Shown: positions 42,674 to 51,386, numbered from the stretch's first letter. The stretch: DNA of 64,000 bases from Thermus caldifontis (GCF_003336745.1 NZ_QGMX01000003.1:62001-126000), one strand, 5' to 3'. A program made the numbers and translations. Notes: generated from the sequence alone by a model not told the origin.

Positions 42674-42980
42674 CCTTTTCCAGGGCCTCGGCCACGCTCA
42701 CAGGCCCCACCTCCAGCCGATCCGCCATGGGGAAAGCCCCCGTGGAACCCCCGTGGCCGAAGCGGGCCCCCACCCGCAGGTCCACATCCTTGAGAAGCTC
42801 CCGCATGAGCTCGTGCTTCCCCCCGCCCTCCATGGCGGCGTAGGGGTTTTCCCGGACCTCGAGGAGGCTCACCCCTCCCCCCTCCCCCACCTCATAGATG
42901 GCAAAGCGGGGCGCGTGCCCAAAAGGACCCGGATAAACCCTCCCATCATCGTTTTTGGCCAAGGCGACGGCGATGCGCAT
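42660..42980 (-). CDS. NifB/NifX-like FeMo-cofactor-binding family protein
   Basis: 106 residues from ATG 42980: MRIAVALAKNDDGRVYPGPFGHAPRFAIYEV and VDLRVGARFGHGGSTGAF. This ribonuclease-H-like fold is found in NifX, NifY and many non-nif proteins. No nitrogen-fixation genes are nearby, so a role in metal-cluster handling is only a guess. Confidence 0.8.
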   Translation of the reverse strand: MRIAVALAKNDDGRVYPGPFGHAPRFAIYEVGEGGGVSLLEVRENPYAAMEGGGKHELMRELLKDVDLRVGARFGHGGSTGAFPMADRLEVGPVSVAEALEKVRAR

Positions 42981-43005
42981 AGCCCAAGTATACACCCATG
43001 GGGTA

Positions 43006-43485
43006 TTAGGGGGCTTCGGACCGCCGCCACTCCCCGCTCTTCCCCCCCGCCTTGTGCAGAAGCTGCACCCGGGAGATGACAAGCCCCTTGGAGGCCGCCT
43101 TCAGCATGTCGTAAACCGTGAGGGCCGCCACGGCGCAGGCGGTCAGGGCCTCCATCTCCACCCCGGTTTCCGCCTTGGTGCGCACCGTGGCCTCGATGCG
43201 CACCCTTTTGGCCTCCTTTTCCAGCTCCACCCGCACCTCCACCCCGGTGAGGGGCAAGGGGTGGCAGAGGGGGATGAGCTCCGAGGTTTTCTTGGCCCCC
43301 ATGATGCCCGCCAGCTGGGCCACCATCAGGGGGTCCCCCTTCCCCACCCCACCCCCTTCCAAGGCGGCCAGGGCTTCTTCCGTGAGCCCCACATAGGCCT
43401 CGGCGGTGGCGGTGCGGAAGGTGGCCGCTTTCGCCGTCACGTCCACCATGTGGGGCTTCCCGTCCTTGAAGTGGGTCAGGTCCAT
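43006..43485 (-). CDS. moaC: Cyclic pyranopterin monophosphate synthase
   Basis: 159 residues. MoaC hallmarks: [76 protein letters not shown] and KAASKG. Molybdopterin (and tungstopterin) synthesis. Confidence 0.96.
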   Translation of the reverse strand: MDLTHFKDGKPHMVDVTAKAATFRTATAEAYVGLTEEALAALEGGGVGKGDPLMVAQLAGIMGAKKTSELIPLCHPLPLTGVEVRVELEKEAKRVRIEATVRTKAETGVEMEALTACAVAALTVYDMLKAASKGLVISRVQLLHKAGGKSGEWRRSEAP

Positions 43486-43501
43486 ACCCCCAGTCTAGGG
43501 C

Positions 43502-45001
43502 CTAGCCCCCAAAACCCATACCGCTCACAAAGCGCAGGATGGGCTCCCGCAGGAAGTAGACGAAGAGGAGGACCAGAAGCTGTAGCCCGATGAAGGGAAT
43601 CCCCCCCAGGTAGATGTCCTCCGTCCTCACCTCCTTGGGGGCCACGTTCCGCAGGTAGAAAAGGGCGAAGCCAAAGGGCGGGGTGAGGAAGGAGGTCTGC
43701 AGGTTCACCCCCACCAAAAGGCCGAACCAGAGCTTGTCAATGTTCAAGGCCTCGGCCCCGATGGCCAAAAGGGGCAAGGCGATGAAGGCGATCTCAAAGA
43801 AGTCTATGAAGAAGCCCAGGAAGAAGACGAGAACCATCACGAAGAGGATGAAGCCCACCTCCCCACCCGGCAAGCCCGTGAGGAAGCCCTCCACCCAAAG
43901 GTCCCCATCCACCCCGCGGAAGACCAGGCTGAAGAGGGTGGAGCCGATGAGGATGAAGATGACGAAGGCGGTGAGCTTGGCCGTGCCCTCCATGGCCCCG
44001 TAGAGGACCTTAAAGGAAAGCCTCCTGTTCAAAGCCGCCAGGATCAAGGCCCCCACCACCCCCATGGCCCCGGCCTCCGTGGGGGTGGCCAGGCCGATGA
44101 GCACGGTGCCCAGCACCAAGAAGATCAGGACCAAGGGAGGCACCATGGAAAGGAGGGCCCTTTTGAGAAGGGGGTTTTTCCGGATCCAGGGAAGGAGCAC
44201 CAGGGTCCAAACCCCTAAGGCCAATAGCACCTCCAGCCACTCCGCCCAGGCAGGCAAAAAGCGCCCCACGGCATAGGCCCCCACCCCCACGAGGAGATAG
44301 GAAAGCAAGGCGAAGGCCGCCTGGGCCTCCTTGCCGGCATCGGGCCGGGCCTCGAGGGGAAGGGCAGGGGCCCACGTGGGACGGAAAAGGGCCACATAGA
44401 TCACGTAGAGAAAGTAAAGGCCCACGGTGAGCCCAGCGGGAATCAGGGCCGCCTTGTACATATCCCCCACGGAAACCCCAAGCTGGTCCGAAAGCACGAT
44501 GAGGACCACGCTAGGGGGGATGATCTGGGCCAGGGTGGCCGAGCCCAGGATCACCCCGCTGGCCAGGCGGGGGTTATAGCCATACTTCAGCATGATGGGC
44601 AAGGAAATAAGGCCCATGGCCATCACGCTGGCGGCCACCACGCCCGTGGTGGCCGCCAGGATGGCCCCCACGAAGACCACGCTCAGGGCCAGCCCCCCCC
44701 TTAATGGCCCGAAGAGCTTCCCCATGGTGTCCAGGAGATCCTCGGCCAGGCCGCTTTTCTCCAGGATGATCCCCATGAAGGTGAAAAAGGGGATGGCCAA
44801 GAGGAGCTGGTTGGACATGATGCCGAAGATGCGGTCGGGCATGGCCTTAAGAAGGGGTGCGGGGAAGATGTCCAAGGCTATGCCCAAAAAGCCAAAGACG
44901 ATGCCCACCGCCCCCAAGGAGAAGGCCACAGGGTAGCCGGAGAGCAAGAACACCACCAGGGCCAAAAACATCAGGGGAGGCATGAGGCTTTCCAGGTTCA
45001 T
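43502..45001 (-). CDS. dctM: TRAP transporter large permease (DctM)
   Basis: 499 residues from ATG 45001, about 12-14 membrane helices; MFLALVVFLLSGYPVAFSLGAVGIVFGFL start, PFFTFMGIILEKSGLAEDLLDTM and LTPPFGFALFYLRNV are DctM signatures. It contains a longer central insert (about residues 210-300) than small DctMs. Secondary Na-driven uptake of organic acids. Overlaps dctQ by 4 nt. Confidence 0.9.
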   Translation of the reverse strand: MNLESLMPPLMFLALVVFLLSGYPVAFSLGAVGIVFGFLGIALDIFPAPLLKAMPDRIFGIMSNQLLLAIPFFTFMGIILEKSGLAEDLLDTMGKLFGPLRGGLALSVVFVGAILAATTGVVAASVMAMGLISLPIMLKYGYNPRLASGVILGSATLAQIIPPSVVLIVLSDQLGVSVGDMYKAALIPAGLTVGLYFLYVIYVALFRPTWAPALPLEARPDAGKEAQAAFALLSYLLVGVGAYAVGRFLPAWAEWLEVLLALGVWTLVLLPWIRKNPLLKRALLSMVPPLVLIFLVLGTVLIGLATPTEAGAMGVVGALILAALNRRLSFKVLYGAMEGTAKLTAFVIFILIGSTLFSLVFRGVDGDLWVEGFLTGLPGGEVGFILFVMVLVFFLGFFIDFFEIAFIALPLLAIGAEALNIDKLWFGLLVGVNLQTSFLTPPFGFALFYLRNVAPKEVRTEDIYLGGIPFIGLQLLVLLFVYFLREPILRFVSGMGFGG

Positions 45002-45537
45002 TCCAGCACCTCCGGCTCCTCTTCCACGGGTTGCCAATGCCCTGTGAGGTAGGCGATGCGCTTGATGAGCTCAGAAATGCCCTGAAGGGCCAACAGGGCA
45101 AACCCCAAGGGCAGGGCCAGCTTAATGGGCCAGCGGGGGAGCCCGCCCACATCGGGGGACATCTCCTTGCCTAGAAAAGAGTTGATGGCCCAGGGCCAGG
45201 AGAGGTAGATGACCCCTACCGCCATGGGCAGAAGGAAGAGCACCGTCCCCACCACGTCAATCCAAGCCTGGGTGCGCTTGGAGAAGCGACCAAAGACAAG
45301 GTCAATGCGCACGTGGGCGTTATGCTTCAAGGCGTAGGCCCCGCCCAGGAGGAAGATGAGGCTGAACATGTACCACTGGGCCTCGAGGTAGGCGTTGGAA
45401 CTGTAGTTGAACCCATAGCGCATGATGGCGTTGCCGGCGGACACCAAGGCCACCAAAAGCACCAACCACACGGTTACCCTTCCCACCGCCTCGGTAAGCG
45501 TATCTATGGCTCTAGAAAGACCCAGAAGAAAGCGCAT
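44998..45537 (-). CDS. dctQ: TRAP transporter small permease (DctQ)
   Basis: 179 residues from ATG 45537, four membrane helices, with EAQWYMFSLIFLLGGAYALKHNAHVRIDLV, the DctQ core. The cognate binding protein DctP is not in the window: the upstream gene is an unrelated MFS exporter. Confidence 0.85.
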   Translation of the reverse strand: MRFLLGLSRAIDTLTEAVGRVTVWLVLLVALVSAGNAIMRYGFNYSSNAYLEAQWYMFSLIFLLGGAYALKHNAHVRIDLVFGRFSKRTQAWIDVVGTVLFLLPMAVGVIYLSWPWAINSFLGKEMSPDVGGLPRWPIKLALPLGFALLALQGISELIKRIAYLTGHWQPVEEEPEVLE

Positions 45538-45645
45538 TCCCAACCCCCTTGAAACCCGCCCCATCCTACCCAGGGCAACCGGGGATGTCAATGCGGGGTT
45601 GCGTCCAGGAGGGATTTTTCCCTGTGGCCCTTCCATTTCCAAGCC

Positions 45646-46854
45646 CTAGCGGGCCCGGCGGATAGGGGCCACCAAAAACGCCCCCAAGAGGAAGAAGGCC
45701 CCCGCCAGCAAAAAGAGCACCAGGTACCCCAGGCCCTCCTCGTGGGCATTGAGAAGGTCCAACGGCCGCCCGAAAGCCCCCGCCAACACCTGGGGCACCA
45801 CGATGGAGGTCTGCCACAGGCCCATGTCGGTGGCGTGGGCCTCGGGGTCGCGAAGCACATCCGCCACCAAGGCCCAGTCCACCGCCAGGTAGACCCCATA
45901 GAAAAGGCCAAAGAAGAGGGAGAGGAAAAGCATGACCTCATAGCGGGGAAAAAGGAGGATGAAGGGCATCAAAAGGCCCAGGCCAACCCCCGAAAGGTAA
46001 ATGAGGGGCTTGCGCCCGAGCCGGTCCGAGGCCCGGCCTGCGGGGACGCTGGCCAAAGCAGCCCCCAAGGAGATGAGGAGACCCAAAAGGGCCACCGCCT
46101 GGAAGGGCTCTTCCGTGAGGACCCGCCCCAAGGCTTGGAAGACCCGCACCACGTCGGCCAGAAAGTACTGCAGGTAGGTCTGGGCCAGGTAAAACCCCAG
46201 CATCACCAGGAAGCGGGTAAGGTAGACCAGCAGGAAGTCCCTATCCGTCCAGGGCCTCCTCATGGCAGCCCAAAAGGGCCTGGGGTTGGCCTTTAGGGGT
46301 TGGTCGGGGATGACCCGCATGCTCAAGCCCGCCCCCGCCAGGTTCAGGAGGGCCGCCAGGTACGCCTGAACGGCCAAGGGGAAAAGGAAGCCCACCGCAC
46401 CCCCTAGGATCTGGCCGGAAACCTGCAACACCCCCATATACCCCGAGGCGGTGCCCCGTTCCCTTCGGGGGACCAGGTCGGGGATGAGGGCAGAGTAGGG
46501 CCCGGTGGCCAGGTCGTCCGCCACCTGCAAAAGCAGGTAGGCCAGGAGAAGCCAGAGGTAGCTGGGCGCATGGACCAAAAGGAGGAGGGCCAAGGCGGTG
46601 AGAAGGCTTCCCGAAAGGAGGAAGGGCTTCCTCCGCCCCAAGCGGTCCGAGAGGTAGCCCATGACGGGGGGGCCCAGGATGGCCATCACCGCCCCCAGGG
46701 CGAAGAGAAACCCCAGCCTCGAGGCCTTCTCCTCGGGAGGGGAAAGCTCCGCCACCTTGGCGGGCAGGATCACCAAAAGGACCAGGAACCACTTGAAACT
46801 GGTGGAAAACCAGTAGGCGGAAAGGGAAAGAAACCAACCAGGCCCGTGGCGCAT
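45646..46854 (-). CDS. MFS transporter
   Basis: 402 residues from ATG 46854, twelve membrane helices. The MFS loop motif appears twice, as GYLSDRLGRRKPFLLSG and GRASDRLGRKPLIYLSG, marking both halves. Substrate unknown; the profile resembles sugar/drug transporters of the GPH/SLC45 kind. An upstream extension to 47043 runs through the stress-protein remnant and is not used. Confidence 0.85.
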   Translation of the reverse strand: MRHGPGWFLSLSAYWFSTSFKWFLVLLVILPAKVAELSPPEEKASRLGFLFALGAVMAILGPPVMGYLSDRLGRRKPFLLSGSLLTALALLLLVHAPSYLWLLLAYLLLQVADDLATGPYSALIPDLVPRRERGTASGYMGVLQVSGQILGGAVGFLFPLAVQAYLAALLNLAGAGLSMRVIPDQPLKANPRPFWAAMRRPWTDRDFLLVYLTRFLVMLGFYLAQTYLQYFLADVVRVFQALGRVLTEEPFQAVALLGLLISLGAALASVPAGRASDRLGRKPLIYLSGVGLGLLMPFILLFPRYEVMLFLSLFFGLFYGVYLAVDWALVADVLRDPEAHATDMGLWQTSIVVPQVLAGAFGRPLDLLNAHEEGLGYLVLFLLAGAFFLLGAFLVAPIRRAR

Positions 46855-46864
46855 GGGCCTCACC

Positions 46865-47113
46865 TTACCAGACCGTGGCCTCGGGAACCACCAGAAGGGG
46901 CAAGGAGCTCTGGCGGGAAAGCACCTCCACCATACGCCCAAGCCGGTGGCGCCAGGTGCTCTTGGCCTTGGACCCCAGCACCAGAAGATCGGCCACCCTA
47001 AAGGCGCTGAGGCTTGCGGGGCTTTCGTCCAGGCCCACGGCAATGCGTCGCACCTGGGTTAGGGCCTTGGGCAGAAGCAGCACGGGCGCCTCCCCCGCAG
47101 CCAACAGGCGCAT
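46865..47113 (-). pseudogene. Internally deleted universal stress protein gene
   Basis: 82 residues. APVLLLPKALTQVRRIAVGLDESPASLSAFRVA is the end of one UspA domain plus the start of another, joined directly to DLLVLGSKAKSTWRHRLGRMVEVLSRQSSLPLLVVP, the last third of a UspA domain. About 70 residues of the second domain, and nearly all of the first, are missing. The ATP-binding G-2x-G-9x-G region is incomplete. Probably a tandem-Usp gene reduced by deletion, though an intact short gene product cannot be excluded. Confidence 0.6.
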
Positions 47114-47133
47114 GCTTCACCCCCTGGCCCCAA

Positions 47134-47139
47134 TATAAT
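47134..47139 (+). promoter_or_regulatory. -10 box of folP
   Basis: Perfect TATAAT ending 6 nt before the GTG at 47146, implying a leaderless folP transcript. No clear -35. Confidence 0.6.
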
Positions 47140-47145
47140 CCTTGC

Positions 47146-47964
47146 GTGCTTTGGCTTCGCGACCGCACCCTGGACCTTTCCCGCCCCAGGATTATGGGCA
47201 TCCTCAACCTCACCCCCGATTCCTTTTCCGATGGCGGCCTCTACCTGGACCCGGAAAGGGCCCTGGAAAGGGCCAAGACCCTGGTGGCCGAGGGAGCGGA
47301 CCTTTTGGACCTGGGGGCCGAGTCCACCCGCCCCGGGGCGGAGCCCGTACCCCTGGAAGAGGAAAAAAGGCGGCTTCTTCCGGTTTTGGAAGCGGTCCTG
47401 GAGCTGGGGGTGCCGGTGAGCGTGGACACCCGCAAGCCCGAGGTGGCGGCGGAGGCCCTGAAACTGGGGGCGCACCTCCTCAACGACGTGACGGGCCTTC
47501 GGGATGAGCGCATGGTGGCCCTTTGCGCCCGGTATGGGGTGGCCGCGGTGGTCATGCACATGCCCGTGCCCGATCCCAAGGCCATGATGGCCCATGCCCG
47601 CTACGGGGACGTGGTGGCCGAGGTGAAGGCCTTCCTAAAAGCCCAGGCGGAAAAGGCCCTAAGGGCCGGGGTGCCCCAGGTGGTCCTGGACCCGGGCTTT
47701 GGCTTCGGAAAACTTTTGGAACACAACCTCGCCCTCCTCAAACACCTGGAGGAGATCGTGGCCCTGGGCCATCCTGTTTTGGTGGGGCTTTCCCGCAAGC
47801 GGAGCATCGGGGAGCTTACGGGGGTGGAGGAGCCCGCCAAACGGGTCTTTGGCTCCGTGGCCGCCCACCTCTTTGCCGCCACGAAGGGGGCCAGGATCCT
47901 TCGCGTCCACGACGTGGCCGCCCACCGGGAGGCCCTTGCGGTGTGGAACGCCCTTAGGGGGTAG
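47146..47964 (+). CDS. folP: Dihydropteroate synthase
   Basis: 272 residues from GTG 47146. Signatures IMGILNLTPDSFSDGG, LLDLGAESTRPGA, NDVTGL, VVMHMP, DPGFGFGK and VGLSRKRSIGELTG. Joins pABA to dihydropterin pyrophosphate in folate synthesis. Followed 2 nt later by folB. Upstream ATGs lie before the -10 box and are unlikely. Confidence 0.96.
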   Translation: MLWLRDRTLDLSRPRIMGILNLTPDSFSDGGLYLDPERALERAKTLVAEGADLLDLGAESTRPGAEPVPLEEEKRRLLPVLEAVLELGVPVSVDTRKPEVAAEALKLGAHLLNDVTGLRDERMVALCARYGVAAVVMHMPVPDPKAMMAHARYGDVVAEVKAFLKAQAEKALRAGVPQVVLDPGFGFGKLLEHNLALLKHLEEIVALGHPVLVGLSRKRSIGELTGVEEPAKRVFGSVAAHLFAATKGARILRVHDVAAHREALAVWNALRG

Positions 47965-47966
47965 AC

Positions 47967-48323
47967 GTGGGGGAGATCGCCCTTTTGGGTCTGGAGTTCT
48001 ACGGCCGCCACGGGGTGAGGCCCGAGGAAGGCCAGCTGGGAGCCAGGTTCGTGGTGGACCTCTGGCTCAAGGTGCCCTTTGAGGGCAGGGGGGACCGGCT
48101 GGAGGAAACCGTGGACTACGCCGCCGTCTACGCCCTGGTGGAGGAGGTGGTGCGCCACCGGCGGTTTTACCTGATCGAGGCCCTGGCGGACCACCTGGCG
48201 GAGGAGCTCTTAAAGGCTTTCCCCCGCCTCGAGGGGGTGAGGGTCCGGGTACACAAACCCCACGCCCCTATTCCTGGGGTCTTCCGCGACGTGTACGCGG
48301 AAACGGAAAAAGTGCGTTCCTGA
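47967..48323 (+). CDS. folB: Dihydroneopterin aldolase
   Basis: 118 residues: IALLGLEFYGRHGVRPEE, ETVDYAAVYALVEEVV, YLIEALADHLAEELL and RVHKPHAPIPG are FolB motifs with the catalytic Lys. GTG start 2 nt after folP; same pathway. Confidence 0.95.
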   Translation: MGEIALLGLEFYGRHGVRPEEGQLGARFVVDLWLKVPFEGRGDRLEETVDYAAVYALVEEVVRHRRFYLIEALADHLAEELLKAFPRLEGVRVRVHKPHAPIPGVFRDVYAETEKVRS

Positions 48324-48343
48324 GGATTCTTTTGTCCCTCATC

Positions 48344-48372
48344 TTGCGCTCATGGGAAAACCGTGATAGGAT
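48344..48372 (+). promoter_or_regulatory. Promoter upstream of the NYN gene
   Basis: TTGCGC (48344-48349) and TAGGAT (48367-48372) with exactly 17 nt between. Transcription would begin near 48379 and leave a 120-nt leader. Confidence 0.6.
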
Positions 48373-48413
48373 AGCCCCGCCCAAAAGGGCTACGTGGAGT
48401 GTGTATCCCTTCC

Positions 48414-48438
48414 CCCACTGCTCCATAGGAGCGGTGGG
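48414..48438 (+). other. Leader hairpin before the NYN gene
   Basis: 11-bp stem CCCACTGCTCC-ATA-GGAGCGGTGGG, fully paired in RNA if one U-G wobble is allowed. Followed by CTATAAAC rather than a U run, so a leader structure is as likely as a terminator. Confidence 0.5.
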
Positions 48439-48499
48439 CTATAAACTTTCTCACCCATCTGGGCTAGACTAGAAGAGCCCGGCAAGGGGCGGGTTTATT

Positions 48500-49045
48500 A
48501 TGGAAAGGGTAGCGATATTTATAGACGGCTCCAACCTGTACAAGGGGTTGGTGCAGCATCTGGGGGCGGATTATCGGCTCAACTTTGTGGAGTTTATAAG
48601 CCTTCTCACCGCTGGGCGCAGGCTCCTTCGCGCCTACTACTACAACGCCCCCCTTCCCCCGGAAGACCCCGCCGCCAAGGCCCACCAGAGCTTTCTCAAC
48701 TACCTGAAGCGGGTGCCCTATGTGGCTGTGCGCCTAGGCCGCCTGGAGAGGCGGGCAGAGGGGTTCGTGGAAAAAGGGGTGGACATCCAGATCGCCATTG
48801 ACATCCTTCGCCTGGCCTACGCCGACGCCTACGACGTGGCGGTTTTGGTCTCCGGAGATGGGGATTTCGCCGAGGTGGTCAGGGTAGTCCAGGACATGGG
48901 CAAGCAGGTGGAAAACACCACCTTCCACGCCCTTTCCTCCCACCGCCTGGCCCAGCAGGCAGACCGCTTTTACCCCTTAGACGGCTTCCCCTGGGAGCGG
49001 CTTAGGGCACAAAGCCTTCCCCAGGCCCCAGAAAGCGGCGAGTAA
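48500..49045 (+). CDS. NYN-domain (LabA/DUF88) ribonuclease-like protein
   Basis: 181 residues. PIN-like acidic residues: D in VAIFIDGSNLYKG, D in KGVDIQIAIDILRLA, DGD in VLVSGDGDFAEVV. The family is predicted to cut RNA. It sits alone between folB and ndk with its own promoter and a structured leader. Confidence 0.85.
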   Translation: MERVAIFIDGSNLYKGLVQHLGADYRLNFVEFISLLTAGRRLLRAYYYNAPLPPEDPAAKAHQSFLNYLKRVPYVAVRLGRLERRAEGFVEKGVDIQIAIDILRLAYADAYDVAVLVSGDGDFAEVVRVVQDMGKQVENTTFHALSSHRLAQQADRFYPLDGFPWERLRAQSLPQAPESGE

Positions 49046-49065
49046 ACCCGGGCTTCCAAGCAAGC

Positions 49066-49479
49066 CTAGAGGAGTTCCTCGGGCCGGAAGAAAAGGTCTA
49101 TCTCCCTCTTGGCATCCTCCAGGCCTGCGGAACCGTGGATCACGTTCTCGTCAATGGTGGTGGCAAAGTCGCCACGGATGGTGCCCGGAAGGGCGTCCTT
49201 GGGGTGGGTGGCCCCCATCATCTTCCGCACCTCGGCCACCGCGTTCGGCCCCTCCAGCACCATGGCCACCACAGGACCCGAGGTGATGAAGCTCACCAAG
49301 CCGGGGAAGAAGGGCTTTGCCCGGTGCTCGGCGTAATGCCTTTCCGCAAGCTCTTGGGTGATCTGCAAAAGCTTAAGCCCCACGATGCGAAAGCCTTTCC
49401 GCTCAAAGCGGGCAAGGATCTCCCCCACCAAGCCCCTGCGCACGCCGTCGGGTTTCACCATGACAAAGGTCCGCTCCAT
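49066..49479 (-). CDS. ndk: Nucleoside diphosphate kinase
   Basis: 137 residues, full length. [21 protein letters not shown] start, catalytic His in [16 protein letters not shown]. Interconverts NTPs and NDPs. Confidence 0.97.
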   Translation of the reverse strand: MERTFVMVKPDGVRRGLVGEILARFERKGFRIVGLKLLQITQELAERHYAEHRAKPFFPGLVSFITSGPVVAMVLEGPNAVAEVRKMMGATHPKDALPGTIRGDFATTIDENVIHGSAGLEDAKREIDLFFRPEELL

Positions 49480-49500
49480 ACCCCTAGGAGTCTAACAGGT

Positions 49501-50433
49501 CTAGGGCCTTTTGAAGTAGCCCAGGAGGATGTAGACCACCACCACCACCCATAGGAGCACCAAAAGGGCGTCCCGCCAGTTCAAGCGCCCCCGGGGGCGC
49601 TCCGGTTCCAGGACCTGGGTGGGGAGTTCCTCGGGCTCCTCCCCCAGCTTGAGGCGCACCGGGGCACCCCCCGCCGCCTCCAGGGGCAGGGCATAAGGTC
49701 GACCCCCCTGGGGAAGCTCCTCGGGGATGCGCACCACTACGGCGCTCACGTTATCCGGCCCCCCCCATTCGTTGGCCAAGGCCACCAAGCGCTTGGCCGC
49801 CTCTTCGGGAGGAAAACTCTTTAGAACTTCTCCGAGGGTGCGGTCCTCCAAAACTCCCGAAAGGCCGTCGCTACACAACAAAAACACGTCCCCGGGTTCA
49901 AGCTTAAGCCCCATGAGGTCCACCCGGGCCTGGGGGAAAGAGCCTAGGGCATTGGTGATCACGTTGCGCCAGCGGTGGGTCTTGGCCTCCTCGGGCCTTA
50001 GGAGCCCCTGGCGCACCCTTTCCGCCACCCAGGAGTGGTCCTCGGTGAGGAGGGTGAGCTCCCCTTTCCTTAGGAGATAGGCCCTGGAATCCCCCACGTG
50101 GGCGATCAGGGCATAGGGCAAATCCAGGAGAAGGCAGGTGGCGGTGGTGCCCATGCCCCGGTTCTCAGGGCGTTGCGCCTCTTGATAAATGCGCTCGTTG
50201 GCCTTTTCCAAGGCTTGAAGCAGGGCCCTGGGGCTTGGGTCCGCATTGCAGAGGTTCTCCAGGATCATCTCCACGGCCAGCCTGGCCGCCACCTCCCCCG
50301 TGCGGTGCCCCCCCATCCCGTCCGCCACCACGAAGACCCCACCCCAAGGGGTGAGGGCGTGGCCCACGGCGTCCTCGTTCTTGGGACGCTTGAGGCCGGG
50401 ATGGGTTTCCAGGGCGAAGGCCAGGCTGGACAC
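49501..50433 (-). CDS. PP2C-type serine/threonine phosphatase with membrane anchor
   Basis: 310 residues. Metal-binding motifs in NEDAVG, VFVVADGMGGHRTGE, ALIAHVGDSRAYLLR, LLCSDGLSG and GGPDNVSAVVVRI are complete through residue ~240. A linker follows and then one C-terminal membrane helix (DALLVLLWVVVVVYILLGYF). Such PrpC/Stp-like proteins counter Ser/Thr kinases, but no kinase is adjacent. Confidence 0.92.
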   Translation of the reverse strand: MSSLAFALETHPGLKRPKNEDAVGHALTPWGGVFVVADGMGGHRTGEVAARLAVEMILENLCNADPSPRALLQALEKANERIYQEAQRPENRGMGTTATCLLLDLPYALIAHVGDSRAYLLRKGELTLLTEDHSWVAERVRQGLLRPEEAKTHRWRNVITNALGSFPQARVDLMGLKLEPGDVFLLCSDGLSGVLEDRTLGEVLKSFPPEEAAKRLVALANEWGGPDNVSAVVVRIPEELPQGGRPYALPLEAAGGAPVRLKLGEEPEELPTQVLEPERPRGRLNWRDALLVLLWVVVVVYILLGYFKRP

Positions 50434-50459
50434 AGGGGGATTTTACCGCCTTTCGCCTG

Positions 50460-50488
50460 TGGACAACAGGAGGCAAGCGCGCTATCCT
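50460..50488 (+). promoter_or_regulatory. Promoter of the 50509 lipoprotein gene
   Basis: TGGACA (50460-50465) and TATCCT (50483-50488) with 17-nt spacing, followed by AAAAAAGGAGG as ribosome site for the ATG at 50509. Confidence 0.65.
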
Positions 50489-50508
50489 AAAGAAAAAAGG
50501 AGGTAGCT

Positions 50509-51267
50509 ATGACACGGCCATGGCCTCTCCTTGTGGGTGCGATCCTTGGCGTATTGGGAGCATGCGCTCCCAGGCTGGTGCTGGAACCAACCGTGCCCTT
50601 ACCCCAGGTGGGAGTGCCCCAATGGGTGCTTCCGGGAAACCCCTTGCCTTTCGCTGACGACTTTGAATCCTATCCCCTTGGCGCAGTCCTGACCGTGGTA
50701 GCTCCAAACCGATATGGCCTGCTCGGGGGGAGGGACGCCCGATTCACCATCACCGAAGCGCTTAACCCCCAGAATGCCATAACTCGGGCCGTCCGCTTAG
50801 CCGGGTTTGGTGGAGCACTTCTTACTACAGGAGCAAGGGAGTGGACCGACTACCGGGTTCGATTTGAAGCAATGTCTCTTGGCGATTTCTATTGGCCGTC
50901 TGCCGGCCTCCTCCTTCGGGTGTTTGTGGACCCCACGGGAACCCGGGCCCTGGAGTTGCGCTTTGGCCATGACGGCGTAGAGCTCACCAAGGTTCTCGGG
51001 GAACAGCGCCAGGTGGTGGCAAAACGGCCCGAGCTGGCGGAGGCTGGAAGGCAGTTTGTCAAAGACAAGCACTGGCATCATTTTGAGCTCGTCGCCCGGA
51101 GCACAGGGGAGGTCCGGTTCAGCATGGACGGAGGGGAGATTCTCTCCTGGAAAGACCCCGACTTCCATCAAGGTGGGCTGGGCTTTGGGGTTCACGATCC
51201 GAACCTGGTGCTCTACCTGGACAACCTGGAGGTTACCCCCCTCGCCGAACCTCCCAAAGCCCCTTAG
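50509..51267 (+). CDS. Lipoprotein with lectin/laminin-G-like domain
   Basis: 252 residues, lipobox in GAILGVLGACAP. After a proline-rich stretch the body DDFESYPLGAVL ... ILSWKDPDFHQGGLGFGVHDPNLVLYLDNLEV has the beta-sandwich pattern of LamG/DUF1080 carbohydrate-binding domains. Codon use is less GC-rich at third positions than in its neighbours, hinting at recent acquisition. Own promoter and terminator. Confidence 0.75.
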   Translation: MTRPWPLLVGAILGVLGACAPRLVLEPTVPLPQVGVPQWVLPGNPLPFADDFESYPLGAVLTVVAPNRYGLLGGRDARFTITEALNPQNAITRAVRLAGFGGALLTTGAREWTDYRVRFEAMSLGDFYWPSAGLLLRVFVDPTGTRALELRFGHDGVELTKVLGEQRQVVAKRPELAEAGRQFVKDKHWHHFELVARSTGEVRFSMDGGEILSWKDPDFHQGGLGFGVHDPNLVLYLDNLEVTPLAEPPKAP

Positions 51268-51279
51268 GCCTGTATAGGC

Positions 51280-51308
51280 TTGACGCATACCGCATACGGC
51301 TGTAACTT
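51280..51308 (+). promoter_or_regulatory. Possible promoter of rtcB
   Basis: TTGACG (51280-51285) and TAACTT (51303-51308) with 17-nt spacing. Confidence 0.5.
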
Positions 51309-51318
51309 GAAGATAAGC

Positions 51319-51347
51319 CCGGGCCCAAAAGCCCGGCCTTTTGCTTT
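51319..51347 (+). terminator. Hairpin with U tract before rtcB
   Basis: CCGGGC-CCAAAA-GCCCGG stem followed by CCTTTTGCTTT. It terminates the lipoprotein gene and, being 10 nt after the proposed rtcB -10 box, could also attenuate rtcB. Confidence 0.7.
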
Positions 51348-51386
51348 GGGTTGCTTGGCCCGGAGGGCCAACACATGGAGGGCGCC

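Noticed and set aside
42660-42980. Nitrogen-fixation role for the NifX-like protein
   Set aside because: The fold is widespread outside nif clusters and no nif gene is nearby.
41706-43079. 457-codon open frame on the plus strand
   Set aside because: It is the +1 shadow of the Pro/Gly-rich membrane protein (41717-42673) and then runs antisense through the NifX-like gene; composition is arginine/proline noise.
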